From the NCBI RefSeq assembly GCF_000785105.2, contig NZ_CP018906.1, positions 682,001-746,000 on the forward strand: a stretch of 64,000 nucleotides of DNA, written 5' to 3'. Origin of the DNA: Lentilactobacillus curieae (GTDB taxonomy: Bacteria; Bacillota; Bacilli; Lactobacillales; Lactobacillaceae). The notes under the pieces are model-generated. The model was given only the letters and a program-made list of their open reading frames with translations. It was not told the DNA's origin and did not search any database. Below are positions 36,848-43,524 of this stretch, piece by piece. Position 1 is the stretch's first letter. Every line of letters starts with the position of its first letter. The position numbers were made by a program, and so were the translations under genes.

Positions 36848-36879
36848 GGGGATTTGCATTTTTGCAAGTCTCCTTTTTT
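36848..36879 (+). terminator. Terminator after rpmG
   Basis: GGGGATTTGCA pairs with TGCAAGTCTCC (two G-T pairs) around four T, followed by T6. Confidence 0.85.
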
Positions 36880-36894
36880 ATTTTAAATTTTATC

Positions 36895-36948
36895 TTGACA
36901 AATCTTTGTGATTGGATTCATAATGTTAAACCGTAACGATTACTATTT
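36895..36948 (+). promoter_or_regulatory. Promoter and Zur-like box 4 for the AmtB-like/flavoprotein operon
   Basis: TTGACA (36895-36900) and CATAAT (36919-36924), 18 bp apart. The box at 36928-36948 has core CGTAACGATTACTATT; its arms match box 1 while the centre differs. It lies downstream of the -10 element, in the repressing position. Confidence 0.65.
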
Positions 36949-36972
36949 ACGATTTTGGAGATGATAGGTCAT

Positions 36973-38076
36973 TTGAATGATAATTTTGTTTTGCTCTGCT
37001 CGCTCGTAATGATTCCCATGATTTTCTTTGTCCCGGTAATGTACATAAACAGCTACCCCGATAGCGAATCAGACAATCATCTAACATCAATGATTACCGC
37101 ATTACTCTGTGGAATTGCTTGTTGGATAATCTTCGGTAACTCTGAATCTTTCCACTTTGGTTTTTCTAGTCTAAGTCTCCAAAGTGGGAATCCAGACATA
37201 ACATTACTCTCACAAATGTGCTTTTATTTGTATTCAATCGTAATGTTTACCGGAACTGTTCTAAGAAATGCCAGCTGGAAATTCTTTGTCGGCTTTATCC
37301 CCCTCTGGACGCTATTGGTCTACGCCCCAATTGCGAACCTAATTTGGTCACCGACCGGAGTTCTCTATAAAATGGGAGCTCTAGACTTTTCCGGCGGGCT
37401 AGTTGTCCATTTGACCGCAGGATTGACCAGCCTAATTTTGTCAGTTTTTATGCGAAACAACCGAATTAAATTACCCAAAGATAACCAACTGCTAAATTAC
37501 GTTGCCACCTTGTTTATCCTAACCGGCTGGCTTGGCTTTAACCTTGCCCCCGCAGGTGTATTCAGCAACGGTGGATCCTCGATCATCGTAAATACCTTAG
37601 TTGCAGTTATCGGATCAGTAATTGGCTGGACATACAGCAGTAACCTTGGACTTTCTTCAGATGCAGGTGCCGTGTACAACGGGATTATCTGTGGACTCGT
37701 TGCCAGTACAGCTCTCGTAGCCTACGTTTCAACCTTATCAATGCTCATTGTAGCGTTAGTTAGTGGCATTATTTGCCACTACATGTGTGAGCTCCTGTCA
37801 GCATCAGACATCTTCCATGATCCAGTCGATTCATTTGCAATAAATGGTATCGGTGGAATTGTTGGAACTCTTGGTTTAATTCTGTTTGCAAGCCCAATTG
37901 TCAACAAAGATGGCGCAATTGGATTACTTGCAGGTGGTTTTAACTTTACTGGTGTTGAATTATTAACCCTCCTCACCACAACTCTAATTACGTTACTTGG
38001 CACATTGATCAGTTTAGGAATTGTAAAGGCTATAAAGGAGCTTAAAGTCCGAACAGGAAAGGAAGAAGCATTTTGA
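36973..38076 (+). CDS. AmtB-family paralogue lacking the second pore histidine
   Basis: About 367 aa from a TTG at 36973; the ATG at 36961 is fused to GGAG, and the frame reaches 36955, so the start is uncertain. Amt/Mep/Rh fold with about eleven segments. It retains LDFSGGLVVHLTAG (H146) and the Trp in NLIWSP, but DAFGCHG of true AmtB is SFAINGIGG here: Asn291 replaces the second pore His (codon at 37843-37845). The C-terminal tail is short. It follows a Zur-like box, not a GlnR box, and overlaps the flavoprotein gene by four bases. Ammonium conduction is doubtful; a role in zinc starvation is inferred. Confidence 0.8.
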   Translation: MNDNFVLLCSLVMIPMIFFVPVMYINSYPDSESDNHLTSMITALLCGIACWIIFGNSESFHFGFSSLSLQSGNPDITLLSQMCFYLYSIVMFTGTVLRNASWKFFVGFIPLWTLLVYAPIANLIWSPTGVLYKMGALDFSGGLVVHLTAGLTSLILSVFMRNNRIKLPKDNQLLNYVATLFILTGWLGFNLAPAGVFSNGGSSIIVNTLVAVIGSVIGWTYSSNLGLSSDAGAVYNGIICGLVASTALVAYVSTLSMLIVALVSGIICHYMCELLSASDIFHDPVDSFAINGIGGIVGTLGLILFASPIVNKDGAIGLLAGGFNFTGVELLTLLTTTLITLLGTLISLGIVKAIKELKVRTGKEEAF

Positions 38077-39188
38077 ACGTTAACTACTCAGTCGCAATAA
38101 TTGGGGCAGGTCCCGCTGGGATTGGCCTTGGAACAGCCTTGCAAAATTACGGAATCAATAACTTCGTAATTCTAGAAAAGGATTATGTGGGTGCTACTTT
38201 CGATAAATGGAATAAAGAGACTCACTTCATTTCACCATCCTTTACTACGAATGGTTTTGGTGCACCCGATTTAAATTCCATTACAACAGATACTTCACCA
38301 GCATATTCAATCAATTCAGAACATCCCTCTGGAAAGCAATATGCAAATTACCTTCGCTTAGTAGCGATGATGAATCATCTACCCGTCATTCAAAACACAG
38401 CGGTTAAAGATATTATCCCTTCTGGAAACCACTATGAATTGATGCTTTCATCATCAGAAGTGATTGAGGCTCAATATGTATTTATTGGAATTGGTGACTA
38501 TTCATATCCTTATCGCCCTGACATTTCAGGGAGCAACTATGGGCTGCACTACGTGGATATTCAAGATTACGACGATTTTGAACGCAAACCGCAAACCATC
38601 ATCGGTGGTAATGAAGCTGGCATTGATATCGCTGTCAATCTTGCCAAACGAGGTATCCCGTCAACAATTTATACCGACGAAAGTGGTCTCGAATCAAAAT
38701 CAGCTGATCCTAGCAAAAGATTATCAACCTACACCACCAGTCGTTATTTGAACTATGCGAATATGATTAATATTGAGTCTAATAAGAAACTCGTGGCTAT
38801 TAAAAAAACAACCTCTGAATATAACCTCACATTTCGTGATGCCTCAACAGCAATATCACAAACCAGACCAATATTTGCAACCGGGTTTGCGGTTTCGCAA
38901 AGCCCATTGATCAGTAATCTCTTCGAAGTTAGTTCAAATCGTCCTGTACTCACAGCCTCCGACGAATCAACAATCCATCCCAATGTCTTTTTGATTGGTC
39001 CACAGGTAACACATGACGACGTAGTACTTTGTTACATCTATAAATACCGCCAACGTTTTGCACCGTTGGCAGAAGAAATTCTAGCTCGCAACAATCTGGC
39101 AGCTAATCCACAAATCACTCAAGCGTACAAAAACGCAAACATGTTTTTAGATGACTTTGACGATTGTGATGTAAACTGCGAGTGTTGA
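38073..39188 (+). CDS. FAD/NAD(P)-binding flavoprotein with C-terminal Cys tail
   Basis: 371 aa. FAD motif GAGPAG at 11-16 and a second dinucleotide motif GGNEAG near 180 place it with flavin monooxygenase/thioredoxin-reductase-like enzymes. There is no CxxC redox pair in the body. It ends in D-D-C-D-V-N-C-E-C: C365, C369 and C371 are the last residues, after a run of Asp, a plausible metal or thiol site. The TTG start overlaps the AmtB-like stop (TTGA), with AAAGGAAG upstream, so translation is coupled. Substrate unknown. Confidence 0.8.
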   Translation: MNVNYSVAIIGAGPAGIGLGTALQNYGINNFVILEKDYVGATFDKWNKETHFISPSFTTNGFGAPDLNSITTDTSPAYSINSEHPSGKQYANYLRLVAMMNHLPVIQNTAVKDIIPSGNHYELMLSSSEVIEAQYVFIGIGDYSYPYRPDISGSNYGLHYVDIQDYDDFERKPQTIIGGNEAGIDIAVNLAKRGIPSTIYTDESGLESKSADPSKRLSTYTTSRYLNYANMINIESNKKLVAIKKTTSEYNLTFRDASTAISQTRPIFATGFAVSQSPLISNLFEVSSNRPVLTASDESTIHPNVFLIGPQVTHDDVVLCYIYKYRQRFAPLAEEILARNNLAANPQITQAYKNANMFLDDFDDCDVNCEC

Positions 39189-39209
39189 TGTACCGAAAGG
39201 AGAATTCCT

Positions 39210-39341
39210 TTGGAGAAACAAGATCTTGCTTCTGCTTACCGGCGAATGAAGAGTCCTAACATTAAGACTCGTAAGCGTGCCTTGAAAATCATTCACGAAG
39301 TTAAGCGACAAAAGAAGCACAATGCATTGGCAAGTAAGTAA
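39210..39341 (+). CDS. Small basic protein, putative metal homeostasis family
   Basis: 43 aa, TTG start with AAAGGAG seven bases upstream, 21 bp after the flavoprotein stop and before a strong terminator, so third gene of that operon. The sequence is very basic (AYRRMKSPNIKTRKRALKII in the middle). I recall similar short lactobacillar proteins catalogued as putative metal homeostasis proteins, but the function is unknown and no metal ligands except two His are visible. Too short for most gene callers. Confidence 0.7.
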   Translation: MEKQDLASAYRRMKSPNIKTRKRALKIIHEVKRQKKHNALASK

Positions 39342-39343
39342 TT

Positions 39344-39393
39344 AAAAAATAGACCTAATTCTGAGTTGCCCCTCAGCGTTAGGTCTATTTTTT
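39344..39393. terminator. Bidirectional terminator
   Basis: A 15-bp perfect stem (AAAAAATAGACCTAA and complement) with an inner CTGAG/CTCAG stem, between the small-protein gene and the converging protease gene. Confidence 0.92.
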
Positions 39394-40294
39394 ATACTCC
39401 AGCTTTTTTCATGTTCAAAGCTAGTTTAGTTCTCATTAAATCCGTTTGTGTAATTGGATTAAACCCATTTTTACTCTTAGCAACCTTCTGATAATCAAAA
39501 ATCTCAGGTCTTTGACTCGACCAGTACATTACGTCAGTTTTGTTTGGTGAATGCTCTAGTCCAAACACATGCCCAAATTCATGGGTGATGATATTTGCAT
39601 ATTGGAATTTACGTGCCTTATAAGCCGTACCATTCTTGTCAATTGAGCTTTGGACTTCTTCTAATTGCTTCTGAACATAGTCAATTTGCTGTTGTCTGTA
39701 ATGTTCCACTTTTGAATAATAATCTGGATCAGACTTTCCTATCTGGTTCGCATACGCCACAATCTTGCGATTAGCGACCGCAGAAAACTGGCTCAAGGAT
39801 TTCTTCAACATTTCATTTCGGATGCCACTAACGGACAATTTATAGTAATAATCACGAACTTGCATTTTCTTTAGTTTTGGAATCCACCATGCATCGCCTG
39901 TATCTACTCCAGAGGTAATTGGTTCCTTAGAAACTGAAAACGTCAGAGTATGGCTACGCTTAGTCCCATACGTAATTACCTTCTTACCTAATTTTTGGTT
40001 CCAATAGTTAACTGCTAATTTAATACTAGATCTTAGAGTCTTGTTTTTAGTTGCCACATAGATTTTGGCGTGACCATTCTTAGTCAGGGCAGTCTGTAAA
40101 CTATAAGTAATGCGATACTTCTTGGCAATTGTCTTAGCATGACTTCGATAGTAAGTTTTCGTTTTTTTAAGCATCGTCGCAGACGGTTTAACACTGCTAG
40201 CATGCACATTAGAGCTTGTTGGAAAGGCAAATAGTGTCAAGGATAAAACTGAAATCATCAGTAGTTTTATCCGTAAGTTAAGCTTGGTTGTCAT
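39392..40294 (-). CDS. Secreted matrixin-like zinc metalloprotease
   Basis: 300 aa. A signal peptide (about 1-32, ending near HAS) is followed by a basic N-terminal region that may act as a propeptide. The zinc motif H238-E-F-G-H242-V-F-G-L-E-H248 is complete, with a Met-turn candidate M256 in TDVMYW, as in metzincins of the matrixin type. Acts outside the cell; substrate unknown. GAGGAGGG precedes the ATG. It has no Zur-like box of its own but lies inside the zinc island. Confidence 0.85.
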   Translation of the reverse strand: MTTKLNLRIKLLMISVLSLTLFAFPTSSNVHASSVKPSATMLKKTKTYYRSHAKTIAKKYRITYSLQTALTKNGHAKIYVATKNKTLRSSIKLAVNYWNQKLGKKVITYGTKRSHTLTFSVSKEPITSGVDTGDAWWIPKLKKMQVRDYYYKLSVSGIRNEMLKKSLSQFSAVANRKIVAYANQIGKSDPDYYSKVEHYRQQQIDYVQKQLEEVQSSIDKNGTAYKARKFQYANIITHEFGHVFGLEHSPNKTDVMYWSSQRPEIFDYQKVAKSKNGFNPITQTDLMRTKLALNMKKAGV

Positions 40295-40361
40295 GAAAAT
40301 CCCTCCTCAAAAATAAGCATACCACGTTTCCGCATGTTTGCAGTTTTGGATAAACTAAAAA

Positions 40362-40393
40362 ACACAAACAGTTTCATTAGAAAATGTTTGTGT
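40362..40393 (-). terminator. Terminator of the zinc-binding lipoprotein gene
   Basis: ACACAAACA pairs with TGTTTGTGT around a 14-nt loop; on the minus strand it is followed by T6. Confidence 0.8.
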
Positions 40394-40414
40394 CCAATAG
40401 GTTATGAAGTTTAA

Positions 40415-41329
40415 TTATTTTTCAGCGTTCTTCAAAATCTTTTCAAGTTGGCTGTATTGGCTAACCATCCATGATTTGTATGTCTTACCAGCTGGTAAGG
40501 TTTCCGTTACAGGTAATACGGGAACTCCGCTTTTCTTTGAAAGAGAAACCATGTTATCAACGGTCTTTGAATCAACTTGCTTGTTAAATACGAAGAAAGC
40601 AATCTTCTTTCCTTTGATTCCTTCTTGCATATTCTTAATTGTACTTGGAGCTTGATCAACATCGTTTTCAGTGTCTTCTTCAAACTTCTTATTTCCAACC
40701 TTAAAGCCAGCAGCTTCAAGAGCGTAATCAAAAACAGGTTCACTTACATAAACTAATTTTGAATCTGACTTCTTAGCAATTGCATTCAAACTATCAATCT
40801 TTTCATTAATTGGCTTCAATGAATTGATGTACTTTTGAGCATTCTTTTTAAAGTATGCCTTGTTCTTAGGTTGAATTTTACCAAAACGAGCTGCTAATGC
40901 ATTAGCAAGTTTGGGCATAGTTTCTGGCTTGTACCACAAGTGAGGATTGTCACCATCTTTTTTGTTTAATAGTGATTCCCCAACCTTAATGTACTTAACA
41001 TCTGAATTGTTCTTAACCAGTTTATTCATCCAGCCATCATAGCCCACACCATTAGCTACGGCAACGTTTGCCTTAGCAACTTCAGTACCGACTTTAGTAG
41101 TTGGTGTGTAATCATGAGGGTCTACATTAGGATTATTAATAATTGAAGTAACCTTACCCTTGTCCCCAACAACAGCCTTGGCAACTTCACCATAAAAATC
41201 AGTGGTAGTAACAACATTAATCTTACCGCTCTTGGCGTTAGATCCCCCATTAGATGAACAACCAGCGATAAAGAAAATTAGTGAAAACAACGCAGCGAGT
41301 AGAACAAAAAATCTTGATTTCTTGACCAA
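40415..41329 (-). CDS. Orphan zinc-type ABC substrate-binding lipoprotein (AdcA/ZnuA-like)
   Basis: 304 aa. The lipobox IAGC gives lipidated C24. Metal-site residues H72 (VDPHDYTP) and H130 (DNPHLWY) are visible; the third and fourth ligands I cannot assign firmly. It has no permease or ATPase next to it and is diverged from the MtsA-type protein at 33965, so it may feed a transporter encoded elsewhere. The start is TTG with AAGGAG about nine bases upstream. A Zur-like box matching box 1 at 18 of 21 positions lies 20 bp upstream. Confidence 0.85.
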   Translation of the reverse strand: MVKKSRFFVLLAALFSLIFFIAGCSSNGGSNAKSGKINVVTTTDFYGEVAKAVVGDKGKVTSIINNPNVDPHDYTPTTKVGTEVAKANVAVANGVGYDGWMNKLVKNNSDVKYIKVGESLLNKKDGDNPHLWYKPETMPKLANALAARFGKIQPKNKAYFKKNAQKYINSLKPINEKIDSLNAIAKKSDSKLVYVSEPVFDYALEAAGFKVGNKKFEEDTENDVDQAPSTIKNMQEGIKGKKIAFFVFNKQVDSKTVDNMVSLSKKSGVPVLPVTETLPAGKTYKSWMVSQYSQLEKILKNAEK

Positions 41330-41349
41330 AACGACGATCTCCTTTTTCT

Positions 41350-41370
41350 AAATAGTAATCAATACTTTTT
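41350..41370. promoter_or_regulatory. Zur-like box 5 (zinc lipoprotein promoter)
   Basis: The core TAGTAATCAATACTTTTT matches box 1 at 18 of 21 positions (counting the full 21-bp window). It is just upstream of the ribosome site of the lipoprotein gene. From here to about 41545 I see no gene; the region is AT-rich. Confidence 0.68.
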
Positions 41371-41549
41371 ACATTATGATGTATAAGTTTTAACTTGTCA
41401 ATAAGTTTTAGACAAATGTCACAAGATGGGAAATTAATTTAATTGTTGATACATTTTGAAAGAATGTGGTTACATCCAGGAGATATAGCAAAATTACCAA
41501 TTAATAGTCAATGATTCCATCAATTTTTGCCGCTAAACATAAAAAATGC

Positions 41550-41585
41550 CCACAAGATTAAATAATAATCTTGTGGACGCTTTTT
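41550..41585. terminator. Bidirectional terminator-like hairpin
   Basis: CCACAAGATTA pairs perfectly with TAATCTTGTGG around AATAA, with six A before and T5 shortly after. It marks the end of the repeat region or of the aldehyde dehydrogenase transcript. Confidence 0.75.
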
Positions 41586-41599
41586 AAAGTAGTGATTAG

Positions 41600-41866
41600 T
41601 GATTACCGCTTAGCACTCTATTTAGAACGGCTTCACCGAGCAGTTCACTCTCCTAAGCACAAATTTTTGTCCGCGCGTTTCACTTGCTCGCTCCAAAATT
41701 TGCGACTTAGTGCTCGTGAACTCCCGCTGGGTTCAGCACTCTTTCTTAGAACGGCTTCCAACCTCAGACTTTTCTCTTAGCTCCAAATTTTGCCTTGCGC
41801 ACTTCGTTTGCTCGCTTTCGATTTTTCCGTTAATGATCGATGAATCCCGTTTAGCTCAGCACTCTT
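41600..41866. repeat. Degenerate 123-bp tandem repeat downstream of the aldehyde dehydrogenase
   Basis: AGCACTCT recurs at 41612, 41735 and 41858, a spacing of 123 bp both times. Around it the blocks TTAGAACGGCTTC, TTGCTCGCT and CCCG repeat in the same order with substitutions. It covers the gap up to the aldehyde dehydrogenase stop codon. No protein is convincingly encoded: the small open frames shift and have no ribosome sites. Confidence 0.7.
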
Positions 41867-43294
41867 TTACTTTCCATTCTTATCCACCGCTACAAGGCCA
41901 CCAGCCAAATTATCAAAGTTTGGCTTGTCCGCCTTGACGATGAGTTGTTCATTAACGAACGCCATCTGACCAATATGGCTCATTTCACGGCCATATCCTG
42001 AGTTCTTAACTCCACCAAATGGAATTTCTGGCAATGAAACCATGAAGTTATTTACAAAGACCATTCCAGTCTCAACTTGGGAAGCAACTTCAGCAGCATG
42101 TTCTGTATCACCGCCAAATACAATCCCACCTAATCCGAACATTGAATCATTAGCAAGTTCAATTGCCTCTTCTTCGCTATGGACCTTGTATACATGAGCG
42201 ACTGGTCCGAACATTTCTTCACTGTATGCTGGGTTGTCCTTAGTAATATTAGTCAAAATAGTTGGCTTGAAGAATTGACCGGGAAGATCAATTGGTTCAT
42301 TATCATATTCAACGGTAGCACCAGCAGCAACCGCACGATCAACTTGATCTTGTAGCTTATTCTTAGCTTTTTCTGAGTTCATTGGTGCCAACGTTGTGTC
42401 ATCATCCATTGGATCACCAGGTTTAACTGCAGCAAAGTTTTCCTTTAATTTTTCAACAAACTCATCGTAAAGGTTATCCATAACAATGAATCTCTTTGAT
42501 GAAGTACATACTTGACCGGCATTATAGAGTCTTGCTCTCCACGCAACGTTGTTAACATCATCGATATTGGCATCACCGAGAACAATAAACGCATCCATTC
42601 CACCAAGTTCCATAGTGTTTTTCTTCAAGTTTTTACCAGCAGCTTCAGCAACTGAACGGCCACCACGTTCTGAACCAGTCAAGGCAACACCCTGAATTCT
42701 AGGGTCAGAAACAGCTTCAGTAACTTGGTCGTAGCTTAAGAACAAATTAGTAAGTGAACCCTTAGGAGCACCTGCCTCTTCAACAACATCTGCAAACATT
42801 TGTGCTGATGTTGGGGTGTTTGATGCATGCTTCAAAATCATTGTATTCCCAACCATGAAGTTTGGTGCAAACACACGCATAATTTGGTAATAAGGGAAGT
42901 TCCATGGCTCAACCATCATAATTACCCCGGTAGCGTGCTTTTGAACTTCTGCTTCACCAGTGGCAATAGTATCAATCTTATCAGGTTTTAATAATTCTTC
43001 TGAATGATCTGCAAACCAGTCTGCAATAATTGCACAAAGCTCAACTTCACCCTTTGATTCGCGAAGAAGCTTACCCATGTCCACGGTTGCAGCTTTAGCT
43101 AATTCATCAGAATGTTTACGAATATTTGCGGCTACAGCATGCAAAATCTTTGACCGCTCTGAAATAGGTTGTTTCTTGAACTGTTTAAACAGTTTGTAGC
43201 TAGTATCAATTGCCGAGCTTAGTTCAGCTTCTGTTGTCTCTGGGTACTCTTTCACTACTTCATTTGTATATGGATTTACTGTCTTGTATGCCAT
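41867..43294 (-). CDS. gabD: NAD(P)-dependent aldehyde dehydrogenase (succinate-semialdehyde type)
   Basis: 475 aa from the ATG at 43294, behind TAGGAGGAATC; the longer frame to 43363 lacks a site. The catalytic Glu lies in MELGGMDAF and the catalytic Cys in NAGQVCTSSKRF. The length and the N-terminal YKTVNPYTNEV resemble the succinate-semialdehyde dehydrogenases common in lactobacilli, though other short aldehydes are possible. A cre-like site lies about 100 bp upstream. Its 3' end abuts the 123-bp repeats. Confidence 0.88.
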   Translation of the reverse strand: MAYKTVNPYTNEVVKEYPETTEAELSSAIDTSYKLFKQFKKQPISERSKILHAVAANIRKHSDELAKAATVDMGKLLRESKGEVELCAIIADWFADHSEELLKPDKIDTIATGEAEVQKHATGVIMMVEPWNFPYYQIMRVFAPNFMVGNTMILKHASNTPTSAQMFADVVEEAGAPKGSLTNLFLSYDQVTEAVSDPRIQGVALTGSERGGRSVAEAAGKNLKKNTMELGGMDAFIVLGDANIDDVNNVAWRARLYNAGQVCTSSKRFIVMDNLYDEFVEKLKENFAAVKPGDPMDDDTTLAPMNSEKAKNKLQDQVDRAVAAGATVEYDNEPIDLPGQFFKPTILTNITKDNPAYSEEMFGPVAHVYKVHSEEEAIELANDSMFGLGGIVFGGDTEHAAEVASQVETGMVFVNNFMVSLPEIPFGGVKNSGYGREMSHIGQMAFVNEQLIVKADKPNFDNLAGGLVAVDKNGK

Positions 43295-43391
43295 GTCTAT
43301 GATTCCTCCTAAAATTGTGAAAAAATAATCAATCTCTCTAAGAAACAGAAAAGCAACCAGCAAGTGGTTGCAAGATTGGTTTAATAGATTG

Positions 43392-43405
43392 TTAAAGCGA
43401 TTTCA
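43392..43405. promoter_or_regulatory. cre-like site upstream of the aldehyde dehydrogenase
   Basis: On the minus strand TGAAATCGCTTTAA matches TGNAANCGNTNNCA at 8 of 9 fixed positions, 98 bp before the start codon. CcpA control is inferred. Confidence 0.5.
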
Positions 43406-43524
43406 TTTCGCCCAACTAGAATCATAGCACGCTTTGAAAATGTAATCAATATAAAAAGGCTACGTTTTCAAAAATAACTAAAAACGCTGCCTTTTAAGTA
43501 AATAGACCGTGAAAATAATTTTAA

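Noticed and set aside
36895-38076. Simple annotation of the AmtB paralogue as an ammonium transporter
   Set aside because: The second pore His is Asn, and the promoter has a Zur-like rather than a GlnR box, so a plain ammonium role is not supported.
41466-41516. 16-codon frame starting at an ATG after the zinc lipoprotein promoter
   Set aside because: No ribosome site at a proper distance and no context; chance in AT-rich DNA.
41571-41937. Plus-strand frames of 69 and 75 aa in the 123-bp repeats
   Set aside because: They translate the same repeat in different frames, lack ribosome sites, and one runs antisense into the aldehyde dehydrogenase gene.
43295-43524. Search for a gene or riboswitch between the aldehyde dehydrogenase and DHA2 genes
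   Set aside because: Only the cre-like site and weak short hairpins were found; no conserved riboswitch core.
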